DNA of 48,093 nt from Cytophagales bacterium (GTDB taxonomy: Bacteria > Bacteroidota > Bacteroidia > Cytophagales > Spirosomataceae), in the NCBI GenBank assembly GCA_004292855.1, contig RDXN01000072.1, positions 1-48,093 on the forward strand. Reading direction: 5' to 3'. Below the pieces are notes generated by a model that did not search any database, was not told the DNA's origin, and was given only the letters and a program-made list of their open reading frames with translations. Of this stretch, positions 25,808-33,991 are shown in pieces; the stretch's first letter is position 1; each line of letters begins with the position of its first letter. Position numbers and translations under genes: made by a program.

Positions 25808-27526
25808 CTAAAACGACTTCTTCTTCATTTCCTGCACGGCGAAGTTGGCCGCGCGGGCCGTCAGAGCCATGTAGGTGAGCGATGGGTTCACACACGAGGC
25901 CGAGGTCATAGCGGCTCCGTCGGTGTTGAACACGTTTTTCACCGAATGAAGCTGATTGTTGGCGTTTAGTACCGACGTTTTTGGGTCGCGGCCCATGCGG
26001 GCGGTGCCCATTTCGTGGATACCAATGCCGAGGTGCTTTGAGTTGTCGTTGTAAGGCGTTACGTTTTTGACACCAGCGGCCTCAAGCATTTCAGCCGCAT
26101 CGTTCATCATGTCGATACGCATTTTACGCTCGTTTTCACCGTAGGCGGCATCAAATACGATCAACGGCAGGCCCCACTTATCTTTTTGGTCGGGCGATAG
26201 CGTCATGCGGTTGTTTGCGTCGGGCAGAACCTCGCCGAAACCACCAATACCCATCGACCACGGGCCGGGTGTGGTGAGCGATTCTTTAAAATCGGCCCCA
26301 AAACCGTCCATGCCGTTGCCCCGGCCCCAGCCCGAGCGACTTGCACCGCCCTGATAGCCGAAGCCGCGCAGATAGTCGCGTTTGTCGCCCGCCCAGTTAC
26401 GGTAGCGTGGCACATACACTCCGTTGGCCCGCCGACCGTAATAATACTTGTCGTTCATCTCGTCGAACGTGCCCGAGGCACCCACGGCTAGGTGGTGGTC
26501 CATGATGTTCCGGCCTAACTGATCCGAATCGTTGCCCATTCCGTTCGGAAACCGGCTTGACTTTGAGTTCATCAGGATCGACGTGCTGGCAAAAGCCGAG
26601 GCATTCAGGAAGATGACACGGGCAAAATACTCGCGCACTTCTTTGGTGTTCTGGTCGATGACCCGCACACCCGTTGCCATCCCTTTCTTATCGTCGTACA
26701 GCACCTCCGACACGATTGAGTCAGGGCGGAGCGTCAAACGACCCGTTGCCACTGCCGCAGGCAAAGTCGATGACTGGGTGCTGAAGTAGGCACCGTAGGG
26801 GCAACCCCGCATACATTGATTGCGGTATTGGCAACCAGCCCGGCCTAACGCATAATGATGGGCCTGCGGGTTGGTAAGGTGGGCCGTCCGGCCAATGGTG
26901 AACACGCGCCCTTTGAAGGCTTTCTCAACCCGACTTTTTACCTCTTTCTCCACGCAGTTCAGTTCCATTGGGTTCAGAAACTGACCGTTTGGTAGCACTG
27001 CCAGGTTGTCTTTGTTACCCGAAACGCCCACAAACCGCTCCACATAATCGTACCAGGGGGCAAGGTCTTTATAGCGAATGGGCCAGTCAACAGCGATGCC
27101 ATCTTTGGCGTTAGCCATAAAGTCCTCCTCGTTCCAACGATAGCTCTGACGGCCCCACATGAGCGACCGACCGCCCACGTGATAACCGCGAATCCAGTCC
27201 ATCGGGCGTTTCTCGATGTACGGATTTTCTTTGTCATTCTCGAAATGGTGACGCCACTCTTCGTTGGCTGTGTAGCCGGTACGCATGTTTGCCCAATATT
27301 CTTCAGCAGCCTGTGCCGTAACACGGCCCCGGTGCGGGAAGTCCCAGGGATTATTAGTCGCTGTTGTGTAGCCTTCGACGTGTTTAATGTCGCGACCCCG
27401 CTCCAGCATCAGCACTTTCAGACCTTTTTGGGTTAGCTCTTTCGCTGCCCAGCCGCCCGAAATGCCCGACCCAACGACGATGGCGTCGTAGGTCATGTCT
27501 TTTACTGCATCAATGTTAAGATTCAT
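25808..27526 (-). CDS. GMC family oxidoreductase
   Basis: A 572-residue FAD enzyme of the glucose-methanol-choline family. It shows the FAD-binding VVGSGISGGWAAKEL and LMLERG near the N-terminus, the substrate-domain GGRSLMWGRQSYRW, a cysteine cluster CQYRNQCMRGCPYGAY and, near the C-terminus, HEMGTARMG and FNTDGAAMTSASCVNP. These features match the large subunits of membrane-bound gluconate/sugar dehydrogenases. Together with the subunit 3-like protein, four bases upstream, it probably oxidises a sugar or sugar acid at the membrane. The MNLNIDAVKDMTYDAIVVGSG start is used; an internal Met 11 is possible. A long palindrome separates it from the PQQ dehydrogenase. Confidence 0.93.
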   Translation of the reverse strand: MNLNIDAVKDMTYDAIVVGSGISGGWAAKELTQKGLKVLMLERGRDIKHVEGYTTATNNPWDFPHRGRVTAQAAEEYWANMRTGYTANEEWRHHFENDKENPYIEKRPMDWIRGYHVGGRSLMWGRQSYRWNEEDFMANAKDGIAVDWPIRYKDLAPWYDYVERFVGVSGNKDNLAVLPNGQFLNPMELNCVEKEVKSRVEKAFKGRVFTIGRTAHLTNPQAHHYALGRAGCQYRNQCMRGCPYGAYFSTQSSTLPAAVATGRLTLRPDSIVSEVLYDDKKGMATGVRVIDQNTKEVREYFARVIFLNASAFASTSILMNSKSSRFPNGMGNDSDQLGRNIMDHHLAVGASGTFDEMNDKYYYGRRANGVYVPRYRNWAGDKRDYLRGFGYQGGASRSGWGRGNGMDGFGADFKESLTTPGPWSMGIGGFGEVLPDANNRMTLSPDQKDKWGLPLIVFDAAYGENERKMRIDMMNDAAEMLEAAGVKNVTPYNDNSKHLGIGIHEMGTARMGRDPKTSVLNANNQLHSVKNVFNTDGAAMTSASCVNPSLTYMALTARAANFAVQEMKKKSF

Positions 27527-27530
27527 AGCG

Positions 27531-28157
27531 TTAGATAGCCCAGGCTTTTTGGCCGGGTTTTAGGGGTACACAACCGTCAAAACGACCCGGAACGGCCACG
27601 TATTCGAGGGCTTGCGTAGCACCAATTTCAGAAGTAAAATAACCCATCAAGGTTAGGTCTTTGAGCATGGTGAAGAACGGCGTGAACTTCTTCTGCTCCT
27701 TTGGAACCTGCACGTCCTGCTGACCGCCGTTGGCAACAGGCTTATTCATTTCGGCTTTTTGCTGCTTGGCTTCGGCCTCCAATTTCTTCACAATCTCAAT
27801 GCGTTGGTTCGCATCAAGACCCACGAACGCCTTACCGTAAGCGTCCTGCGAGAGTTTGTTTGTTTGGGCCAAGCCTTCCAGAAATCGCTGTTGATCTTCG
27901 GCTTTGTAACAATCTTTCAGAACAACGTCGATAATTTCGTTCACCTTAGCTGCTTTTGCGCCGGGTGTTTTGGTGGTCGGGATGATGGTCTCGGCCAGTT
28001 CGGCGACCGTAGCATCCTGGTCGGCGGAGAAAAGGACGGGTTTCCCCGTGCTGTCGCGGAGGGCTGCCGACCGTTCGAGGGTGTCGGCCAAAGCCGGGAG
28101 CGACATCGTCGTTCCGACAAGGGTGGCCACACGGAGAAGGGCGTCTCTTCTGTTCAT
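27531..28157 (-). CDS. gluconate 2-dehydrogenase subunit 3 family protein
   Basis: A 208-residue protein starting MNRRDALLRVATLVGTTMSLPALA, a twin-arginine-like signal. The mature part has ELAETIIPTTKTPGAKAA and a C-terminal GYFTSEIGATQALEY, both typical of the small subunit (subunit 3) that helps export and stabilise the FAD subunit of periplasmic sugar dehydrogenases. It is the first gene of the operon; only four bases separate it from the GMC gene, whose protein has no export signal of its own and presumably rides along through the Tat system. A middle Lys/Glu-rich loop (KQQKAEMNKPVANGG) looks like a lineage-specific insertion. Confidence 0.88.
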   Translation of the reverse strand: MNRRDALLRVATLVGTTMSLPALADTLERSAALRDSTGKPVLFSADQDATVAELAETIIPTTKTPGAKAAKVNEIIDVVLKDCYKAEDQQRFLEGLAQTNKLSQDAYGKAFVGLDANQRIEIVKKLEAEAKQQKAEMNKPVANGGQQDVQVPKEQKKFTPFFTMLKDLTLMGYFTSEIGATQALEYVAVPGRFDGCVPLKPGQKAWAI

Positions 28158-28203
28158 AGTTCGTATAAATTAACGGGTAAGATCTAAACGGTTTCAGAGC
28201 GTA

Positions 28204-28211
28204 CAAATGTA
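28204..28211 (-). promoter_or_regulatory. -7 promoter box of the sugar-oxidation operon
   Basis: TACATTTG on the minus strand fits TAnnTTTG exactly and lies about 46 bases before the first gene of the operon. No convincing -33 element was found. Confidence 0.45.
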
Positions 28212-28365
28212 TAAAAATCAGGGGTTCGATTTGCAGGATTTTGAGAGTTAATGGAGGCAAAATCATTGGATCAACCTATCCCTAACCCAAAACTCGACTG
28301 AACGGACTTAACGCCATTGAGTGTTACCCAATTACACAACTGCGTTGAACCTCTAAAGAATTTGC

Positions 28366-29757
28366 ATGGACCTTCTTTCTACCCTTCGGAGTTTTCCAAA
28401 TTTTCGAGCCGTACCCGACGAGCAGCTACGCTGGATAGCTGACCGGGCCGAGATTCGCCACATTGATAACATCACTACGCTGCAACAGGCAGGTGAGCCA
28501 ATTGACCACCTGACGATTTTGATACAAGGGGAGATTCGTATCGACGGGGGAGCCGCCGATGACTTGATAAATTACGATGTGCCAGGAAGTATTTTAGGGG
28601 TACTACCCTATTCGCGTATGAAAGAAGCGATGTTCCCGGTGATCGCTGAAGCAGAGACTACCCTTTTGCAACTCCACCGCGACCACCTACGCGAGATGAC
28701 GAGCCAATGCTACGAACTGACCGAGGTTATGGTTCGGCAAATGACCGACCGAGTGCGCGATTTTACCCGGCAGGCGCAGCAAGGCGAAAAAATGGCCTCG
28801 TTGGGGCGACTGTCGGCGGGGTTGGCGCATGAATTGAACAACCCCGTGTCGGCGGTGGTGCGCACGGCTGATGCGCTGAAAAACCACATGAAAGCCACAC
28901 CGGAACGATTCAAGGCAGTAATGAGTATTCAACTGCCCGAAGATGAGGTCGATGTGGTGAACAGCGTGATGTTCAATCGCCTGCAACAGCCCTCCCCTAC
29001 CCTGACGATGCTCGAACGAAACAGCCGCGAAGACGACCTCACCGACTGGCTCGACGATCACTCCATTGAAAACCCCGAAGATTTGACCGAAATGCTGGTC
29101 GAGTTTGGGTTTACGGTTGATGATCTGGACGAAATTGGCGACCGTGTGGCCGACGAGAATTTGGGGGCTGTGCTGGGCTGGATTGTGAATAATCTGGTAA
29201 CCGAGAAGCTGGTTCGGGAGATTGCCGACGCGTCGGGACGGATTTCGACACTGGTGGGCAGCATTAAGTCGTACACACACATGGACCGGGGCGAGGGTCG
29301 TGAGCCGGTGAAACTCGAAGAGGGTATTCGTAGCACGTTGACTCTGTTGAACCATAAACTTCGAGCAAAGAAAATTGCGGCTACGGTCAACATTCCATCG
29401 AATCTGCCCATTATTCACGGCTGGCCGGGCGAACTAAATCAAGTCTGGACTAACCTGATCGACAATGCCGTAGATGCCATGCCCGAGGGGGGGCAGCTCA
29501 AAATCTGGGCTGACCTCGACCAACGCGCCGATGGCTCTGCGTTCGTGCTTACGCACGTGCAGGACAACGGCGAGGGTATTCCCGCGAACATCCAAGCCAA
29601 AATATTCGAGCCGTTTTTCACGACAAAGGAAATTGGCAAAGGTTCCGGTCTCGGTCTCGATATTGTGCAGGGAATCATCAAACACCACCGGGGCAGCATT
29701 AAAGTTCAATCCGAACCCGGCCAAACCGAGTTTATCATTTGCCTACCTGTTGAATAA
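28366..29757 (+). CDS. soluble histidine kinase with N-terminal cyclic-nucleotide-binding domain
   Basis: A 463-residue cytoplasmic sensor. Residues 1-115 form a cNMP-binding-type beta barrel (LTILIQGEIRI). A dimerisation helix with phosphoacceptor His155 in GLAHELNNP follows, then a helical spacer (about 170-300) and an ATPase domain with NLIDNAVDAMPEGG, DNGEGIP and GSGLGLDIVQGIIKHH. There are no membrane segments, so the input is intracellular, possibly a cyclic nucleotide or another small ligand. The response-regulator fusion gene starts five bases after its stop; the two form a two-component system. The classic phosphate-binding-cassette arginine is not obvious, so the barrel may have a different ligand. 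Confidence 0.9.
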   Translation: MDLLSTLRSFPNFRAVPDEQLRWIADRAEIRHIDNITTLQQAGEPIDHLTILIQGEIRIDGGAADDLINYDVPGSILGVLPYSRMKEAMFPVIAEAETTLLQLHRDHLREMTSQCYELTEVMVRQMTDRVRDFTRQAQQGEKMASLGRLSAGLAHELNNPVSAVVRTADALKNHMKATPERFKAVMSIQLPEDEVDVVNSVMFNRLQQPSPTLTMLERNSREDDLTDWLDDHSIENPEDLTEMLVEFGFTVDDLDEIGDRVADENLGAVLGWIVNNLVTEKLVREIADASGRISTLVGSIKSYTHMDRGEGREPVKLEEGIRSTLTLLNHKLRAKKIAATVNIPSNLPIIHGWPGELNQVWTNLIDNAVDAMPEGGQLKIWADLDQRADGSAFVLTHVQDNGEGIPANIQAKIFEPFFTTKEIGKGSGLGLDIVQGIIKHHRGSIKVQSEPGQTEFIICLPVE

Positions 29758-29762
29758 ACTAT

Positions 29763-31424
29763 ATGCGCTTACCAATCATTTTCTCCATCGACGACGATCA
29801 GCAGGTTTTGGATGCTGTACGACGTGATTTGCGGGGGCAGTACCGCAAGGAATACCGAATCATGGCGACTACGTCGGCGCAGGAAGTGCTCGACTCGTTG
29901 CCCGAATTAAAGAAAAAAGGCGAAGAAGTTGCCCTGTTTCTGTCGGACCAACGGATGCCCGAAATGGGGGGCGTTGATTTTCTCAAGAAGGCCCGCACGG
30001 TGTTCCCAAATGCTAAACGGGTGCTTCTGACGGCCTATTCAGATACCGATGCGGCTGTTCGGGCTATTAACGAGGTCCAACTCGACTATTATATTGCCAA
30101 ACCTTGGGACCCACCCCAAGAGAAGCTGTATCCTATTCTGGATGATTTGTTGTCGGATTGGCGGTCGAGCTACCGACCCGCTTTTGAGGGGTTGAAACTG
30201 ATTGGCTACCAGTTCTCGCCAGCTTCACATGAGTTGAAAGATTTTCTGGCGGGTAACCTGTTTCCTTACCAGTGGATCAATGTGGAGACCGATCCCGAAG
30301 CCGAGAAAACGCTTCAACTGTATGACCTGCAAAAAAATGACCTGCCCGCTGTTTTAGTGGGTGATGGCTCCGTGCTGAAACGCCCAACGCTAGCCGAACT
30401 GGGTGAGAAAGTTGGTTTGAGTCCTAAAGCCTCAGAATCGCTTTATGATCTAGCGATCATCGGCGCGGGTCCGGCCGGGCTGGCTGCTGCGGTATACGGC
30501 GGCTCAGAAGGCCTCAAAACCATCATGATCGACAAGCGGGGGCCGGGTGGTCAGGCGGGCACGAGTTCGCGCATTGAGAATTATCTCGGTTTTCCGAACG
30601 GCCTGAGCGGGGCCGAACTCGCCCGACGCGCCATTGCGCAGGCGCAACGGTTTGGGGTGGAGTTTCTGGCCCCGCAGGAGGTTGTTTCGATAAAGTCGGA
30701 GGGGCAGTACAAACGCATCCGTATGGCCGACGAGAGCGAGGTCGTAGCGCGGGCTATCCTGTTGAGCACGGGCGTTTCGTATCATAAACTCGAAAACGAA
30801 AGTCTTGATAAATACACGGGTGCCGGAGTCTACTACGGAGCCGCCACAACGGAAGCTTATGCCTTCAAGGGTCAGCCCGTGTACATTGTAGGCGGGGGTA
30901 ACTCGGCGGGGCAAGGGGCCATGTACCTCTCACGCACGGCCTCGGAAGTGTTCATTTGCGTGCGCCGGGCCGACCTCACCGAAACCATGTCGCAGTACCT
31001 GATCGACCAAATCGACCACACGCCCAACATTACGGTGCTGCCGTTTACAGAAATAGTTGAGGGTCAGGGAGAAGACAAGCTGGAGTGCCTGATTTTGGAA
31101 GACACCAAAAGTAAGGAACGCCGGAAGGTGCCTGCTGCCGGGGTGTTTATTTTCATTGGGGCCAAGCCCTTCACCGACTGGATCGAGATGGATATCTTAA
31201 AGGACGACAAGGGATTCATTGCCACTGGGCGCGACCTGGGCCGCTATGCCGAGTACAAAAAAGTCTGGAAGCAAGAGCGTGAACCCTATTCCCTAGAAAC
31301 CTGTAGCCCCGGCATTTTCGCGGCTGGCGACGTACGGGCGGGGGCTATGAATCGGGTTGCCTCAGCCGTTGGCGAAGGGGCAATGGCCGTTAGTTTCGTG
31401 CATAAGTATTTGGCAGAGAGTTAG
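29763..31424 (+). CDS. response regulator fused to thioredoxin-reductase-like flavoprotein
   Basis: A 553-residue three-part protein. Residues 1-125 are a receiver domain (acidic IDDDQQ, phosphoacceptor Asp62 in LSDQRMPEM, LLTAYSD, KPWDPP). Residues about 140-220 look like a glutaredoxin fold, but the usual CxxC is replaced (YQFSPASHEL). Residues about 228-550 are a thioredoxin-reductase-type flavoprotein with FAD site IIGAGPAGLAAAVYGG and NADPH site VYIVGGGNSAGQGAMYL. The position of the redox CxxC reads GAATTEA, so no disulfide centre is present. Phosphorylation by the upstream kinase may switch NAD(P)H or flavin chemistry. Similar fusions are annotated in many genomes; their reaction is not known to me. 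Confidence 0.9.
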   Translation: MRLPIIFSIDDDQQVLDAVRRDLRGQYRKEYRIMATTSAQEVLDSLPELKKKGEEVALFLSDQRMPEMGGVDFLKKARTVFPNAKRVLLTAYSDTDAAVRAINEVQLDYYIAKPWDPPQEKLYPILDDLLSDWRSSYRPAFEGLKLIGYQFSPASHELKDFLAGNLFPYQWINVETDPEAEKTLQLYDLQKNDLPAVLVGDGSVLKRPTLAELGEKVGLSPKASESLYDLAIIGAGPAGLAAAVYGGSEGLKTIMIDKRGPGGQAGTSSRIENYLGFPNGLSGAELARRAIAQAQRFGVEFLAPQEVVSIKSEGQYKRIRMADESEVVARAILLSTGVSYHKLENESLDKYTGAGVYYGAATTEAYAFKGQPVYIVGGGNSAGQGAMYLSRTASEVFICVRRADLTETMSQYLIDQIDHTPNITVLPFTEIVEGQGEDKLECLILEDTKSKERRKVPAAGVFIFIGAKPFTDWIEMDILKDDKGFIATGRDLGRYAEYKKVWKQEREPYSLETCSPGIFAAGDVRAGAMNRVASAVGEGAMAVSFVHKYLAES

Positions 31425-31479
31425 TATCCTCACTCGTATGAAACCACCTCGCTCTAAACTCAACTACATGGGTTATCTG

Positions 31480-32853
31480 TCAAGTTTTAAATGATTCCCG
31501 CTGAGCATATTGCCACACCCGCTCAACTTCCTCTCGCAGCGGCCTTGTGGCATCGAACGGCAACACGTGCAGACGCATGGTGAGGTCGTAACCAAACACG
31601 TCGAGCGGCTTAGTGAAGGTGGGGTTGGCGGGGTAAACCAGAAACACGTCGCTTGCTTCGTACTTCTTGCCGTAGGCGAACAACTGGTACAGGTCGGCAG
31701 AGTCGATGCCGTATTGGCGTTGGGGGTTGGTGCCATCAACCCGTTTCCATTTTGTGTCGAAGACCAGCGTGCGGTCGGGTTGGCGCACCAGAATGTCGGG
31801 GCGGAGCCGGAATTTGGGCAGGCCTCCGTGGTGTTCCACCAAATGTGCCGACGACTCCTGCGTGCTCACATCGCCTGTGGGCCAAAATGCCCGAAACCCG
31901 TGGGCCACAAACTCCTCAAATACCCGCTGCATCGGAAACAGCAACGAAAACGTCGAAACCGCACCGCTGCGGGGGCCAAATGCCCGACCCGTGAGCAATA
32001 ATTCGGCCCAGCGCAAGGCAGGGGCGTACCGCTCGAACAGTCGGTTCAGGGCGTGAATCCGGGCAAAATCGGCGGACAGGTCGCTGGCGGGTAGTACGTC
32101 GTGCATAATGGACAGCAACTGATAGAGTCGGGTTTCGAGCCGGGCCGAGCCAACACGGGGCAACACGTGCAGCAGGGCCGATTTGAGCACTCGGTTAGGT
32201 GGCACGTCGAGCGTGAGGGCGTCGTAGGCCACGGCCACGCGCTCGGCATGAACGAGGTTTTCGCGCAGGTGGCGGGCGGGCTGTATGCGCCCCCGAACAA
32301 ACGACCCGTTGCATTCGACCCTCTGATAAGCCGTTTGCAACCCCTGCCGCGTGAGGGCGGTGAGAGCATCCAGAAAAGCCAGCACAAACACATTCCACAG
32401 GGGCAAGTGGGTGGCTCCGAGATGAGCATCGGTAAGGGTCCGAAACGGGCAATCGGGCAGGTGCCTGAGCATACGGAGCAGGGCGGTCCGCGCCGGTTGA
32501 TACGTGGGAGTATCGTTAGGGCCGCCGACCGTCGGATCGCCGACCGTCGGATCGCCGACCGTCGGATCGCCGACCGTCGGATCGCCGACCGGACCAATTT
32601 TGGGCAGAATTTCGAGCGTGGCCCCACCGGGCAAGGCTAGTAACCCCACACAGTTGCCCAATCGAATCGTTTCGTGCCCACGGCTGTAACCGTAACTCAG
32701 CACGCCTTCGGCTTCGGGCAGGCCCGCCAACGCCCGCAGGTGAACAAATACCCGTTCGTCGACAACCAAAACCGACTCTGCCGAAGCATCGGTAGTGACC
32801 GCATGAGTCATGCGAATCGAGCCATTCTCGGTTGTTGCAAGGTGGGGGGGCAT
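31480..32853 (-). CDS. McrC family nuclease-like protein, orphan
   Basis: A 457-residue protein of the McrBC system McrC type. It has an N-terminal beta domain (LPGGATLEILPKI), a middle segment with NGSFVRGRI and LKSALLHVLPRV, and a C-terminal PD-(D/E)xK nuclease core with LRPDILV and LVFDTKWK. McrC normally works with the GTPase McrB to cut modified DNA; no McrB lies next to it on either side, so it is either an orphan or acts with a distant partner. A 15-bp tandem repeat adds four GDPTV-type units after residue 87. The ATG at 32853 is used; a second ATG 14 codons later (MTHAVTTDASAES) is possible. Confidence 0.85.
   Translation of the reverse strand: MPPHLATTENGSIRMTHAVTTDASAESVLVVDERVFVHLRALAGLPEAEGVLSYGYSRGHETIRLGNCVGLLALPGGATLEILPKIGPVGDPTVGDPTVGDPTVGDPTVGGPNDTPTYQPARTALLRMLRHLPDCPFRTLTDAHLGATHLPLWNVFVLAFLDALTALTRQGLQTAYQRVECNGSFVRGRIQPARHLRENLVHAERVAVAYDALTLDVPPNRVLKSALLHVLPRVGSARLETRLYQLLSIMHDVLPASDLSADFARIHALNRLFERYAPALRWAELLLTGRAFGPRSGAVSTFSLLFPMQRVFEEFVAHGFRAFWPTGDVSTQESSAHLVEHHGGLPKFRLRPDILVRQPDRTLVFDTKWKRVDGTNPQRQYGIDSADLYQLFAYGKKYEASDVFLVYPANPTFTKPLDVFGYDLTMRLHVLPFDATRPLREEVERVWQYAQRESFKT
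32524..32590. repeat. 15-bp tandem repeat inside the McrC-like gene
   Basis: The unit GCCGACCGTCGGATC is repeated four times exactly (32524-32583), followed by a partial copy to 32590. Fifteen bases keep the frame, so the repeat adds a run of GDPTV units to the protein. The unit contains the near-palindrome CCGACCGTCGG. Copy number may vary between strains. Confidence 0.9.
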
Positions 32854-32944
32854 GGGGTAAAATTAGTTTATTTATAGAGAATCTTTTAACTAAAGTAAAA
32901 TGATACAGTTAGTCTATTGAAATAATCAACTAAATTTATTCCTT

Positions 32945-33847
32945 ATGATTCTCAAAATAGACCAGCTTCCAATCGAGCTACCTCGTCCCACAAACCCTTC
33001 GGCAAACAATGCTGCCGCTATTCAGGAGCTTCTTGGTGGTAAATTCGGCGAAATGTCGACCTTGATGAACTAGACCTATCAGTCGTTCAACTTTCGGGGC
33101 CGCAACAAACTTCGCCCATTTTACGACCTCATTTGCAGTATTGCCGGTGAGGAATACGGCCACATCGAGGTAGTTTCGTACGCTATCAATCTGTTGCTGA
33201 CCGGCACGAGCAAGCGTGGCATGGACCCCACCACGGCTCCGCTGTCGGGTGCGGTAGATGCCCGCAATACGAGCCATTTTATTGCCAGCGGGCAAACAGC
33301 CCTGCCAATGGATTCGATGGGCCGCTTCTGGTCTGGTGAGAACGTGTTTAGTAGTGGCAACCTGAAACTCGACTTACTACACAACTTCTTTTTGGAATGC
33401 GGGGCGCGGGCAAACAAAATGCGGGTTTACGAAATGGTCGACGATCCAACAGCCCGCACGATGGTGGGTTACCTACTCGTACGTGGAGGTTTACACGTGG
33501 TGGCCTACGCTAAAGCTTTGGAAGTGCTGACGGGTGTGGACGTGAAGAAACTGTTGCCCATCCCCGACCTGAGCAACGATGCATTCCCCGAGGCTAAAAA
33601 GTTCATGGAGAACAAGATGCACCTGAAACTGTACACCTTTAGCCAGGACGATTACACGCAGGCGGGCATTATCTGGAACGGCGACCACCCCGAAACAGGC
33701 GAACCCCTCGAAGTAATTAAGGGCGCGATTCCGGGCCACACGCCCCCCGACCTCGACGAGGAGCCTCAACTCAACGCCCCCGGTGCCGACGATATAGACC
33801 CCCAAATGTTCGCCGATATCGCCCGGAAGTTAGGGGTAAAGATGTAG
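32945..33847 (+). pseudogene. manganese catalase, interrupted by an in-frame TAG
   Basis: The frame from the ATG at 32945 encodes a 300-residue manganese catalase except for a TAG at 33071-33073 (codon 43), between STLMN and TYQSFNFRG; related proteins appear to carry a sense residue there, probably Tyr. All five expected metal ligands are present and in order: Glu36 (GKFGE), Glu70 and His73 (EEYGH), Glu151 (FFLEC) and His184 (GGLHV). There is no frameshift or other stop. It is a recent nonsense mutation, a sequencing error, or a readthrough case. The enzyme would decompose hydrogen peroxide. A truncated product from an internal start would lack Glu36. A strong terminator follows. Confidence 0.85.
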
Positions 33848-33866
33848 AGACTAGCTCTTGATTATT

Positions 33867-33904
33867 GCTGACGCCTGTCGAAAGCCACAGGCGTCAGCCT
33901 TTTT
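33867..33904 (+). terminator. rho-independent terminator after the catalase gene
   Basis: GCTGACGCCTGT (33867-33878) and its exact complement at 33887-33898 form a 12-bp stem with an 8-base loop. A run of five T follows (33900-33904). It is placed 20 bases after the catalase stop. Confidence 0.9.
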
Positions 33905-33991
33905 CATTGCCAATGACACCAATTCAGTGAGAAATCGGGGCTATTTTTCTTATCCGGCTATACCTTGCACGACTATCGCCTTAGTCCCGAC

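Noticed and set aside
28687-29418. Open frame of 243 codons on the minus strand
   Set aside because: It is antisense to the histidine kinase core, which has unmistakable HisKA and ATPase motifs. The antisense product resembles nothing.
32524-32590. Regular short repeats as a CRISPR array
   Set aside because: The units are contiguous 15-mers with no spacers and lie in frame inside a coding gene.
33071-33073. TAG as a pyrrolysine or other recoding signal
   Set aside because: No pyrrolysine machinery is visible, the phylum is not known to use it, and the position is not a catalytic residue in manganese catalases. A plain nonsense mutation or sequence error is simpler.
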